Positions 43,724 to 55,877 of a stretch of DNA of 64,000 bases are shown here, piece after piece. The position numbers and the translations under genes are program-made. The stretch spans positions 1,274,001 to 1,338,000 of the forward strand of contig NC_090127.1 in NCBI RefSeq assembly GCF_023973825.1. The letters run 5' to 3'. The notes beneath the pieces are model-generated. The model searched no databases and was not told the origin of the DNA. It saw only the letters and a list, made by a program, of their open reading frames with translations. The stretch is from Plasmodium brasilianum. Taxonomy: Eukaryota > Apicomplexa > Aconoidasida > Haemosporida > Plasmodiidae. Each line of letters opens with the position of its first letter. Positions within the stretch are counted from its first letter, which is position 1.

Positions 43724-44728
43724 TTTTACACTTCTAATATTTGAGTACAAATATTTCCAATTTGCACATCAGAAGAATAGCAAAAAAAAAAAAATTTCAA
43801 ACATTCCTTTCAAAAAAAAATAAAATCTACCTTCTTCCCTATCAAACATGTAACTGTTTCATTTCATAACAAAATAAAATGATAAAAAAAAAAAAAAAAG
43901 AATTTCATTTGAACGACGGAAAATTATCAAGATAAAATGGATGCAAGGTATTTTTATGAGAAATTTACTATTAATAATAGTATATTCAATAATATATTAC
44001 AGTAAAATAATATATTCTTATAATACGCATTATTCGTATAAAAATAAATATTAAAAAACTGCTAAAACTAGTAATTTTGTTTTTAACCTATTTTTACATT
44101 ATAGATGTAAGTGTAATTTACATACATACATAACTGTATTGCGTATACATATATATATAGGTACTAATGCGTCTGTAAATAAACATTTCATGTTTATGTA
44201 TAAATATATACATTATCCCAGCTGTTATATGTATATTTTAATTCAAAGTAAAATTAAAAAGAATTATAAAAAAAAATAATATTAAAGATTAATAATTTAT
44301 ATAGAATTATCTTAAACTATGAATTTTATAAAAAAAGGAAAAAAAGGAAATAGTGTAATATCATTAAAAAAAGAAAATAATATATATATTTCAGTGTACA
44401 TATAGCCTCCACCTATATAAATATTTACATTTCCAAATTTCCACGAAATTTCTCTATTTTTTATACTATTTTCCTGTACTAGCTTTTGTTAGCAATTATA
44501 AACTTTCTATTAGTATATAAATACATTTGTACAATATTTACACATTCATATTTATTTACATATTTATCCACTTGTTACTGTTAATTTATTTTTATTTAAT
44601 ACGTACGTTTTTGTATTAACTTTTTTTTTTTTTTTTAATTTTACCAATGCTTAAAACTTTTTTCATGTTTTATTTTTTCCATTTAGCATTTGTTGCTGTT
44701 GTTTAAATGGAATGCAAAAGCACGCAGG

Positions 44729-44759
<31 letters not shown>

Positions 44760-45334
44760 TTTTTTTATTTAAATCTTATTTTTTTTTTATAAAATTTTGT
44801 TTTTTCTTTAATAAAATATTGTTTTTTAATATATTTTTTTTTTTTTTTTTTTGGATTATATTCGGGAAAAAAAAAACATGCAAATTTTATTCCCGCCTTT
44901 TTTTTTTTTTATTTAATAGAGAACAAAATTTGTATATGGATGAAATTAATTGTTTTAGTAAAAAGTGGCTATACCTTTGGTTTTATTACATATTTATATT
45001 ATTATACTACATAAATAATGTATATATAATGCATTATATAATATACATATATATATATATATATACATAGTATATATCAATTATGATATTTTTACATCAC
45101 AATATTAAAATTTTTTAATACTTTTTTTTTTTTTAATTTAATATTTTGTAAAATTTTTTTTTATATATATATAATTTTTGGATATTAATAAAGGTAATCG
45201 GATTTGTGTTCTAAATACATGAAAAAAAAGAAAATTTTGTAAAAGAAAAAATTACTCTTTCATTAATGTTAAAAATAGTAGTTTACTCCATAAATATGTT
45301 TTTACGCGTACATAATAATATTTTTTATTACTAT

Positions 45335-45373
<39 letters not shown>

Positions 45374-46210
45374 GTATATGAATAAAATGTATATAAAACA
45401 GTGTTATTATTTTTTGAAAAACACCTCATAAAGATATATGTTTATTTGTTTTTTAAATATCTACAATATTTTTTTAGATTAAATTATTATATGCTTTTTT
45501 TTTTTTTTTACATTTTCCTTTTTTGAATATATAAATTTTAATAATAATAATAATAAAAATAAAAATAATATACAAATTTCAAAACAGTTATATTTAGAAC
45601 TTCATTTTATTATTTTATTTTATTATTTTATTTATATTTATTTAATTAATTATTTTTTTTTTTGTATAAATCCAAATTATCACCTTAAGCTTTAAATTAT
45701 TGCATTTTATCGTATTATAAGTAAAATATATGTATGACACATTTAATTTACGAAGTTAATAATAAGGCGTTGTAAACGTTTCTATTGTAAAGGCATACAT
45801 ATATAGTAATTATATGGTGTTATATATTTCTGTTTAAAGTACATTTAGATAAAATTATTATATATTTCTGTTATGCTCATTTTTGTTGTATATATATTTG
45901 TTTAGGTGTACCATTTTGTTAAAATGTTTTATATACTTTAATTAAAATTTTGTTTCACTTAGTATTTTATACCTTCTTAAATATTTGTGTTATAGAATTT
46001 TATGTAAAATATATAGAACATAATAATACTTCTGTTATTTTATTGACATTGTTGCAATATATATATGTATTGTGCATGTATATATATATATATATATATA
46101 TATTTATAGACTTATATTTTAGTAATTTTTTTTTTTTTTATGCATTAATGAAATAGTATTTTACTAATTATTTATATCCAACATTTATTACGTTATTTAA
46201 AAAAAAAATA
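43493..46210. promoter_or_regulatory. Divergent intergenic region, about 2.7 kb
   Basis: Both flanking genes start here and point away from each other. Contents: TTTTC repeats and poly-T at 43685-43730, poly-A of ~27 nt at 44729-44756, poly-T runs to 44905, (TA)n at 45340-45370 and 46080-46100. No gene is seen; open frames over the poly-A/T tracts are chance. Confidence 0.5.
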
Positions 46211-49200
46211 ATGAATCATGTCATAATATTTTTGTTGTTGCTTATTAATTATGGTAAATATGTAACTGGTAACGAAAATGAAGGAAAAAGTCCGAATGAT
46301 AATGTAAGTATTAAAAGCTCTATGAAAAAAAAAATAATAATAAAATAGTAATAGTAACAGTAATAGTAATATTAGTAGTAATATTAGTAGTAACATTAGT
46401 AGTAACATTAGTAGTAACATTAGTAGTAATATTAGTAGTAATATTAGTAGTAATAGTAATAATAATATTTATTTTTATTTGTATTATGAGTGTACACTAT
46501 GTAACATGTGATATTATGTGTACATATTTTAAATATTTTATGTGTGCGTTAACGCAAGAGTAAAAAAAAAAAAATGAATAAAAGATAAAAAAAGAAACAA
46601 AAAATAAGCAAGCAAACAAGCAAACTAATATTTATTTTGATGTGTGTGCATGTGAAACGTGTTTTATTTATTAGTTCTAATGTAATAATAAGGAAGAGTT
46701 AAAATCGCGTACAATTATGTCGATGCGTGCTTGTATTAATATATATATATATATATATATATGTGCATATGTGTATATGTTTATGTACATATTTTTTCAT
46801 ATGTTATTTCCATTACTTATTGATAAGTGTTTTTTCCAAAGAGCAATAATTTCCTGTTTTTAGCAGTAATATGCGCAATTCTGCACATATAGCTCGTAAC
46901 GATATGTTTTAATGTGTTTCTAATTTATTTTTAATTTTTTTTTTTTTTTTCTTGATAATTGTACCACACAGAGCGAAAGTGATGATTACGATCTTGACGA
47001 AAAATGGAAACTGTATCCATTAGAGACGAATCCATTTATTGATCTGTTACACCCAAATTTTAAAGGGGATTTTATAAGGTGTATAGACGAATACTACATA
47101 TATGAAACAAAGGAATACAATGAATATAAAATACAAAGATATAATAGTTTGAAAAATAACAAAAAATTTCAAAAGAAACAATTTAATTGTGCTATAAATA
47201 TATTAGTTCATGGAAGACCTAATTCAAGAAGTGCAGTTGATTATAGAATATGGAGTGCTCCAGCAAATATAATGAAACATGAAGCCATGTTAAAAAAAAA
47301 ATATAGCAAATATATTTTGTATACACCATTTGTTAGTCTTGCAAACTTTATAGGTACAGAAGGTGTATATACACATGTTAACTTTGCATGTATTCTTGCA
47401 AATAGATTATCTTTAACATTTAAAAACATGCTAGAAGATGATACTTGTTATAATTATGATGTTTTTATTCATTCGCATTGTTTTGGTGCAAATATAGTTA
47501 GATTAATACTTACATCACATAAAGACATATGGAAAATTTTAGATACATCATTTATTAATTCAACATATGAAAGAGAAGTTTTATCCATTTTAGATGACAA
47601 TTTTAAGTTATCTTTAAAAGATATTAACATTCTTACGGATAGAAGTCATATACAAATTAGAAAAGATCCATATTTTAAAACATGTAAAAATTATTTATAT
47701 AAATCGTTTCAAAGAAAAATAACAAATAAAAAGGAAACAGTGCATTTTGATGATATATTTGATGATTATAATGTAAAATATGATGTTTTCAAAGAAGATT
47801 TTAACAGTATGTACAACTCTACTAATTATAATGATGGTGATAATACCACTTCAGATGATATTTTGAAAAGTCCTATTGAGAAAAATGATGAAGAAAATGA
47901 ACAACCGAGTTACAGGAAAGGGAAGGAGAATCAGATAAACAGATTTGTCAAAAGATTACATTTTTATATATTAAATAAAAAATTTAATTTATTAGGTATA
48001 ACTGCAACAGGTCCTCCGTTAATTGGTTTTGTATCAAATATGGAAGATATTAAAGTAGGTCATCAAAAATTTATGAGGTACAAATTTTTGTTTAGAACTT
48101 TACCTTCATCCTTTAGATCTAAAATGTTTAAAACTAGAGATGCACAAGAATTGATACATGTTGTTAATCCACAATTATTGTGCTTATTAGCAGTAAATGA
48201 AAAGATAAATTATGATTACACAAATGATGAGGGTTCTTTAATATCCTTTTTTAAATCTGTTAGTTATTATTCTGATTTAGATAATGATGAACTTATAAGC
48301 ATGCACAGTAGTTTAGGGTTACATTCGTCATTTCATATGAGATCATTAAGTTATTATCTTTTAAATTTTAGAAATGAATATTTTCACCGAACATATAGTA
48401 TTCCGGTTTATTTATCTGATATAAATGTTTCAAATAATTATCCTTTTTTTGAATATTTAAAAAAATGTGATGTTTGTTCAAATATTAAGCATAAATATAT
48501 AGAACAGTTTGTATCATATATTAATGAAATAGTAAATTATGAGCAAAAACCACAACCATTCATTCCAAATAGATATGTATATAAGAACCCATTTTTAAAA
48601 CATTATGTAGTACCATATATGCAAGAAAAAACTATTTACTCATCTCATTCTATATTAGGAACAGGTAGAACAAATTTGCTTTTATATTCTTTTGACATAT
48701 ATAGACATATAGCAATAACCGGATTTAGTAATAATAATGTTGTAACAAATAATATAGAAATTATTTCTGATTCGGACCCATTAGTTTTCTATAACTGGCT
48801 AACTTATTCCGGCAATCAAAATTATCTTAACTGCGAAAATTTTATCCAAGATGTTTTTGTTTACTCAGATAATCTAAATATGAATATGATGAAGAATCTT
48901 TTTAATGTATTTTTGACAACACATTATGTGAAATTTTTTATTTTTACTAAAACAAACTCAGCAGATATTTATAGAAGTTTATATAGAACTCTTAGAAGTT
49001 TTTCTCTTCCACTTTCTAATGTTATTTTAAGAAAACAAAGAAAAAAAGATGTCATTTTTCCTTTACTAAGCACTACTGAACTTGATTATCAAGAAGGTTT
49101 AGTATATGAATATTTAGGTGTATTTACGAATTTTTTAAGAAATTATAGTCAGAATAATTCATATTTTAATATTACAGATGATAATTTTCTCATTAGTCAA

Positions 49201-50613
49201 AGAGCTTTTAAAAAGCTTCAAAAACGTTATATAAAAGGCTTAAAACTTAAACTAAAGGAAATGGATGTGTTTATAAAAGAGAACAAAACATTTAAAGATA
49301 TTAAAAACAAGATACAACGTATGTATAATATTGAAAATACTAGATGTAGTAACGAAGGAGATTTGGAAAATAATGAAAATGTAGTGGATTTTAGTACTTT
49401 TGAATCTTATTTAATTGAAGATAGTAGTGATGATGATAGTGATGATAGTAGTAGTAGTACGAGTAATAATAGTACAGCTACATCTTATGTGAAACATCAT
49501 GGTATTTATTTACATATAAAAAGATCTATGTTTTTGAAGGAAGCTTTTGAATCTATAAGAGCATATAATGAATCTTATAATTGCGTATATTTCATAGAAT
49601 TTATAATTAGAAATGCAATGCATGAACATATTGAAGATCACTTAAATAACTTGAGTGAAGTCAATTCTTGTCTGTTTGGTATAAATGAAGAAATTGAACT
49701 TTCTTATATATCCAAGTATTGTAATTATGATCAACAAGCATATTTTCATATAAAAAAAAATTATAACTCAAAAGGAATTTTTTCTGTAAGAGGTCTTATC
49801 GATTGTTCACATGAGAAGTATAGTCATTTGAAACTTTGTGAAAACTCAATTCTTCTTAAAAAATTTTTTCATAAATCATTAGATACAATTGTATCAGGTT
49901 TACATGATAAAGAAAAAAAGAGGATGACAGAGATGAGAGAAGCTATAGAAAAGGGTATGGAAGTATCAGACATATTATCATTAAGTAATGATTCGTTAGC
50001 TGCCGTTTTTCATAACAAAAATGAAGATATAGCCAACTTTACAATTAATGCTTGTTTTAAAGTATTAGATACCTCAGACATTGATAATTTTTTTTTTAAG
50101 GATGATGATAAAGAAGGTAATACTGAAGATTTAAAAGGAAGAGAAAAATTTAAAGACGCACATAACCATGATATGATTTTCTGTACACAAGTGACATTAC
50201 CTGTTTTTTTAAATAAGTTAATTATAAAAAGTGTGAATGATGTTTATTTGAGGGCTATTAGAAATATTATGAAAAATGGCTTTTTTAGAGATGTGTATAG
50301 TATACGGGGTAATGATGAACCGTACGATTCATTTGTATATTTTTTTGACAATTTTTCATATGTCTATAACATAAAAAAAAGGTATGAAAGCATAAATAAA
50401 ATAAGAACATTTAATACACCACAAACTATTAAATGGAACTACTTCTATTATTTGTTAAAATATGACTCAAAAATAAATTATAATGATGATGTTTTTTTGA
50501 AAGAATTCTTTTATGGAAAAACATTTAACACGGTTAAACCACGTATTGATAATATTATGCACAAATTCATGACTCATTTTACTGTGTTCTTTTATTTGTT
50601 CAAAGTAAAATAA
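46211..50613 (+). CDS. Secreted protein with lipase-like N-terminal region (2 exons)
   Basis: Exon 1 is 46211-46303 (31 aa; signal peptide MNHVIIFLLLLINYGKYVTG). Exon 2 is 46972-50613. The donor is GTAAGT, the acceptor CACACAG, both phase 0; total 1244 aa. Residues ~105-210 look like an alpha/beta hydrolase: a strand plus oxyanion-type loop NILVHGRP (~108-115), and a nucleophile elbow HSHCFGAN (~198-205). The latter aligns with GHSLGAH of neutral lipases but with Cys201 in place of Ser. A second lipase-like segment, LLGITATGPPLIGF (~371-384), matches the ITGLDPAGP block but lacks the Asp. Residues ~310-355 are an acidic/Asn insert. The remaining ~800 residues are Tyr/Phe/Asn-rich with no family I recognise, including a Ser/Asp tract (~775-795). 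It enters the secretory pathway; the final location is unknown. Confidence 0.75.
46340..46470 (+). repeat. TAGTAA/TAGTAACAT repeat inside intron 1
   Basis: A 12-bp-type array ATTAGTAGTAAC plus (AAT)n lies in the 668-bp intron that separates the signal-peptide exon from the body of the lipase-like protein. Confidence 0.85.
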
Positions 50614-51083
50614 ATGTGGGCGCATTTATTTGCTCAGAGAGAGAGGATTAAAGAGGAGGGGAAAAAAGAGGACATACAAAGAGTAAAAAAAATCAGAAGA
50701 AGAAAAAGAAAAAAAAAAAAAAAGGAAATAGGCGAATATACAAAAATGCAGACAAAGGATACGTATAAAGAAACAGGAAAAAGCAAATAATAGGAAAATA
50801 ACAAAGGAAATATTAGGAGAAAATAGAAATTTTGATTTAATATCTTTTTGAATTTTTTTTTTTTTTGATTGTTAATTCTTTGTTTATTATTCCAAGGTAT
50901 TTACTCCATGTTCTCTAAACTACATTCTCTATTAATTTTCGTTATGTAGCATTATTTATTTATATTTGATAATGCCATATTATATACAAAATCCTTAATC
51001 TTTATTCCGTATTCTTTAATTACACTTTATTTTAGTGTATATTTTTTAACTTTTAAAATGTGTTCTCTCTTTTTTTTTTTTTT

Positions 51084-51114
<31 letters not shown>

Positions 51115-51178
51115 GCTTTTATTTGTCTATAATAATACATTTTTTTTTTTTTTTTTTTTTTTTTTGATGTATTGCGTC

Positions 51179-51213
<35 letters not shown>

Positions 51214-51912
51214 GAAAAGATATGTAGATTTATGTATATAAATAATATGCCAAATAAAGTATGCAGCCTTCATCATTAATTTATATGTAATTATATTATT
51301 AAGAATTAATAGTATTATGAGCACTTTATAAATATGTTGTCCATTTTTTTTTAGTTCACCACAATTTTGTTATTCCTATAAACTTTAAGTAGAAAAAATA
51401 CCGTTTTAAAATTTAACAAATATTTAACCTTGTTTAAAGGAAAAATAAGAAAAGAAAGGAAAAAACAGAAGGAAAAAGAAGAGAGAGGAGGAAGAGGTGG
51501 GAAAAAAAATGTGTGCGACAATTTTAATAGCAAAAATTCGATCGATTCGTTTGTGAAAAAAATGCAATGTAATAAAATGCGGGAAAGTAATGACTTAAGA
51601 ATTTTGTTTATATAAATATGTTTGCATATATATTAAATCCTTATGCACGCGTTCATATACGCACGGTATACTTATTTCACTTGTTTAATTTCATGCATCA
51701 AAGGGGGGGTTTCCCAATGCGTATAACATGTATAACGAAGACATATAGCGTTTTCCCCACGCTTTCTTATTACTTTTTTATCGCATCTTTGTATTTTATT
51801 TGTCGCTTTTTTAGTGTATTTTTTGTCTGCGTTCCTTTTTCTTAGTCGTAATATCATAATGTTGGAACAGATGCACATCAGATCATCAATATTCTATGAA
51901 ACCACGCCATCA
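50614..51912. other. Convergent intergenic region, no gene seen
   Basis: Purine-rich GAAAAAGA tract at 50640-50760, adjacent poly-T/poly-A blocks at 51070-51160, (TA)n at 51180-51205, and a purine tract at 51440-51510. The frame at 51618-51845 is not convincing. Confidence 0.5.
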
Positions 51913-54495
51913 TCATTCTATTGTGTAATAACATGTCCATTCTTCGTTCACATTTATGAGCTTGTTTTTTTTTATTTGCAATAGAACATCCACATTTCTT
52001 GAAGTATTATTTGCCTGTGATATGTAAATAGTACCACTTAAATAATTTGTCTTCTCGCTATTCACAGATGAAATTTTGGCAATATTGTAATTAGAACAAT
52101 ATAAATGTAAAAGTACCTGCTTCCAATGTGTTTTTGCACTGAACACACTTGTTGTTAAAATGTTATCGTTTGTATCATTCAAAAGGTAAATACAATGCTC
52201 ATTGTATTCGTTTAAAACATTTTGCTTAAATGTAGATGTTTCAAAAACACAGTCAAAATAAAAACACAAGCTAGTTACAATCTTATCTTTATATATGGGA
52301 ATATCAAAATTGGTATTTATATACAAATTTTCTGTTTTATTATACGTATACATATTAATAATTGCATAATTTACTATTTCAGTTGATATTTTATTCTTAT
52401 CAAGATTTATAATTTTTGCATTTTTCATAAATTCCTCACAAATAGGCTTTAAATCAGACAAGTCTTTATTGTACATGGGTTTATCCCATACTAAAAGATT
52501 TTCATTTAAATATTCTAAGTCATTATATCCTGCTACATAGAGGTATATTTTATTTGGAAATATATATCCATCTTCTTTTAAATAGATATCTCTAGCATAT
52601 AAAATAGTATTTATCATACATTCATAAAATAAAAAATAACCCATCCATTCGGATATAATAATATCAAATTTTAAAATTTTCAGTTGTGCAATATTATGAA
52701 TTTTTTGAAAATGTTCTATGTCATCCTTTTTGCTTACATAATATATCTTTTCCTTTTCATCTATATATATATCATTATCTTCTAATTTACCTTGAAATAA
52801 ATAAATATTCTTTGCCTCATTTTTTTCTACTATCTTTTTTGCTTTGCTTAATATTTTTTCCGCATTATCAATTCCTACAACAACCTTAGCATAGTCAGAA
52901 CAGAATAAAGAAATTATAGAGGATCCACACCCTATATCTAACACTATTTTATTTTCAAATAATTGTTTATTCTTATTTATAAATTCATAATAGCAATTCG
53001 TTCTACTCCTATCTAAAATCATAGTTCTGTGTATTTCGGTGTAGTTATAACTGTCGAAATAAGTTTTGTCCAAATCTGTTAACGCGCCTCTTTTGTTGAT
53101 TTTAGAGTTAATTTGTTTTTTTATCTCTTTCTTAGTTTCACTGCACGTGGAGTGACCTCCCCTCTTCCGTCTTACCTCTTCTTCACGAGATGCATCAGAT
53201 GAGTCTGATATATCTGCTGTAACTTCTGCTTCCTGTGTTTCTTTTATTTCTGCTTCTTGATTCACTTCTTTGCTATCTTGGATGCTGGTATGCGACACTT
53301 TTTTTCCATTTCCTTTTTTTTTGCCTATATCAATTTTTGCAATTTCACTCATCAAATATTTAATAACTTGTTCCATGCTATATATTTTTTTGTGTAAATT
53401 GTTTAGCTGCTCATGTTCCTTTTCGAACGTATTCACAAATTTTTCTATTAACATCTCGTCCAAATTTTTCATCATTGTTCCCGTATTAATGGGTCTATTG
53501 TTTTTATTGTTTTTGCTCTGAGCTACAATTGTATCTATTAAAGAGTTTAAATTAATATTACTCAATTTTAGAAAAATATCTTTTTGAATATTTTGAATTT
53601 TATTCACACTTCTTTTATTTGTTATGACAGCAAAATTTTTATTCGTTATTATGTCCTCTTGATGACCACTGTATGAAGCGGCATCCAAAAGTAGGGTGTT
53701 ATCTTTCCTATTATTTATTTTATCTTCTGAATGAGTTGATAAGTCCCTTATAGTACTAGTAGAATTGCTATTTTCTAAATATGTTCCTAATGATTTAATC
53801 TCTTCTTTATTATCTTCCTTTGCCCATTCTATATTTTGATTAACAACAGTATGGTCATCCCTTAACGATTCAGAACTATCTGAATAAAAAGATGAAATAG
53901 AAATTTCCTCTTCAATAAAAGGGGATATGTCACTATCAGAAGAATTTTCTACAAGATCGTTGAGTTTTACTTTTAATTCCTCTTCCAAAAGAAAGCCATT
54001 TCTATTATTCTCGTCATATATACTAAGATCATTGTTCTCCTGGTTTCCATTACTTAAGCTATATGATGGCAAATTATACAGTGCGAAATCTTCTATATTA
54101 ACATCCCACAGCAATTTGTCGTTATTTATAATTGGTTTTAAAAAAATATTTACATATTTTTCCTTATCTACAATTGAGGAAAAAATATCATATTTTAAAA
54201 ATAGGTCATGATATTGTTTTACATCCAAATTATTTAATTGGCATAACCTTAAGAAGTTAATAAATATAATATTTCTATATCCTTCTTTATAATACAATAT
54301 GTTAATATTTTTATTAAACATATGTATTACAACATTTTTAGTTCTTCTACTTTTGTAATTATCACATAAACTATAAGCGCTTGTATCATTTTCAAAGTTT
54401 TCTTTAGCTTTAATTATTATTTCATCACCAGCTCCCTCAATAATCTTTTCAATTGTTTTATATGTTTCTTTTAGCTCCTCGTTCTGTGCCTCCAT
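51913..54495 (-). CDS. CARM1: Protein arginine N-methyltransferase, CARM1-like
   Basis: The frame encodes 860 aa. The catalytic core occupies about residues 478-860: the N-terminal YFDSYNYTEIHRTMILDR segment (PRMT substrate/SAM helix), motif I VLDIGCGSS (518-526; usually GCGTG), acidic post-I residue VVVGIDNAE, the double-E loop SEWMGYFLFYE (Glu616, Glu625) and the THW loop (789-791). Double-E plus THW define the type I/II PRMT family, which transfers methyl groups from SAM to arginines of histones and RNA-binding proteins. An insert of ~30 residues sits between post-I and the double-E loop. The N-terminal ~475 residues are parasite-specific: a folded-looking start, then Ser/Asp/Glu-rich and Lys-rich segments and a coiled-coil-like stretch (~345-385). 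CARM1 versus another type I PRMT rests on recalled synteny with the P. falciparum CARM1 gene, not on a subtype motif. Confidence 0.87.
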   Translation of the reverse strand: MEAQNEELKETYKTIEKIIEGAGDEIIIKAKENFENDTSAYSLCDNYKSRRTKNVVIHMFNKNINILYYKEGYRNIIFINFLRLCQLNNLDVKQYHDLFLKYDIFSSIVDKEKYVNIFLKPIINNDKLLWDVNIEDFALYNLPSYSLSNGNQENNDLSIYDENNRNGFLLEEELKVKLNDLVENSSDSDISPFIEEEISISSFYSDSSESLRDDHTVVNQNIEWAKEDNKEEIKSLGTYLENSNSTSTIRDLSTHSEDKINNRKDNTLLLDAASYSGHQEDIITNKNFAVITNKRSVNKIQNIQKDIFLKLSNINLNSLIDTIVAQSKNNKNNRPINTGTMMKNLDEMLIEKFVNTFEKEHEQLNNLHKKIYSMEQVIKYLMSEIAKIDIGKKKGNGKKVSHTSIQDSKEVNQEAEIKETQEAEVTADISDSSDASREEEVRRKRGGHSTCSETKKEIKKQINSKINKRGALTDLDKTYFDSYNYTEIHRTMILDRSRTNCYYEFINKNKQLFENKIVLDIGCGSSIISLFCSDYAKVVVGIDNAEKILSKAKKIVEKNEAKNIYLFQGKLEDNDIYIDEKEKIYYVSKKDDIEHFQKIHNIAQLKILKFDIIISEWMGYFLFYECMINTILYARDIYLKEDGYIFPNKIYLYVAGYNDLEYLNENLLVWDKPMYNKDLSDLKPICEEFMKNAKIINLDKNKISTEIVNYAIINMYTYNKTENLYINTNFDIPIYKDKIVTSLCFYFDCVFETSTFKQNVLNEYNEHCIYLLNDTNDNILTTSVFSAKTHWKQVLLHLYCSNYNIAKISSVNSEKTNYLSGTIYISQANNTSRNVDVLLQIKKNKLINVNEEWTCYYTIE

Positions 54496-55877
54496 TTTTT
54501 CATTTTCCTGCGCGACGCTGGGCTGTATATGGGTGTGACAATATGTGCCTATGCCGGTATGTGCCTATGCCGGTATGTGCCTATGCCGGTATGTGCTTAT
54601 GCCAGTATGTGCCTATGCCAGTATGTACCTTTGCCAGTATGTACGTTTACCAAAACATAGATTTTTCTCCTCAAGGGTTCGTATGTGAAAATTTTCTTAT
54701 GCAAAATTAAAACATATACATATATATTTATATATCAAGTATTTTATCACCGCTAATGAGTTGCTAAACAGAAACGCTCCAACTACAACTATAAAAACTA
54801 CAGCTGAAAAAGCTCTTTTCAGAATATCACATAGACCTTCCAGTGCTTAATTCTATTCTACAATAACACTTTATATTATTTTTTTATTTTTTTACCATTA
54901 ATATTTATAAATTCTTTAATATGTCATAATGTCAAAGAATAATAAAGATATTTTTATAGAGAAAAAACTGTAAAGTCACAGCGCTACATGAATAAATAAA
55001 TATATGTAAATATATATGATAATAGGATACTTTTTCAAGAAAAGTACTTTATTCGAGTAAGTATGCTATCAGGAATAAAAAACTTTAATTAAATAAAAAT
55101 TGAAATTTTAAAGGAGGAAAAAGCCTTTTTATTTATTTATTTATATATATATGCATACATATTTTTTTCTACCATGCTTCAATTATTTAAAAGCCAACCT
55201 CATTTATATAATACATATTAGCGCATAATAGATACATATGGAATACTTGAGGTAACCTGTTGTATTCTTAAATTTGTTGTATTTTTTTTTTCTTTTTTCC
55301 ACCATTTGGTTAAATAAAAATTCATAAACTATTATATTCTATTATATTTTATTTCATTTTATTTTATTAATTTTTTTAATTTTTTTTTTATTTTTTAAAA
55401 TATTTCAATTATCATTTTTTAAAAACAATAAAATAATAAAAATAAAAAAAAATAAAATAAATAAAATAAAGGCTAAATTTTAATAAAGATGGATATGTAT
55501 AAAACAATAGAAAATTTTCATAAATGCATACACAATTATTGCTTTCATTAAAAGTAAACATAAAAGAAAAACGTAAGTGTACATATATACGCAAGTATAC
55601 ATGTATACATATAAACGTCCATATATATGTCCATGGCAGTTATTTTGGAATGGAGCACACAAATAACACAGGTGCAAAAAGCGATGGTATTCTATATCAA
55701 ACATTATGTATATGTATATATACACATATATGTACACCCGTATGACAAAAAAGGCTTAAGTACACAAAATTAGAACTTTAAGCACCTGTAAACGCAGGAA
55801 ATTGATTTATTTTTCCTTTTTCCCTTCTTTGTTTTCCTGTTTTTTTTTTTTTTTTTTTTTCCTCTTTTCTACCCATT
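54496..55877. other. Intergenic, upstream of CARM1-like gene
   Basis: A 16-bp GC-rich minisatellite is at 54540-54640 and AT-rich filler elsewhere (TTTTATTTTATT at 55330-55400, AAATAAAATAAA at 55430-55470). No gene is supported. It should contain the CARM1-like promoter and the UPF0652 3' UTR. Confidence 0.5.
54540..54645. repeat. 16-bp GC-rich minisatellite ~45 bp 5' of the CARM1-like start
   Basis: About six copies of ATGTGCCTATGCCGGT, degenerating to ATGTACCTTTGCCAGT. It is about 50% GC in a flank that is otherwise ~80% AT. Confidence 0.85.

Noticed and set aside
44690..45070. 126-codon frame rich in Phe/Lys/Ile
   Set aside because: Composed of poly-A and poly-T runs; composition is wholly explained by homopolymers.
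46193..46420. Leu/Met repeat frame on the minus strand
   Set aside because: It reads the TAGTAA-type repeat in intron 1 of the plus-strand lipase-like gene backwards.
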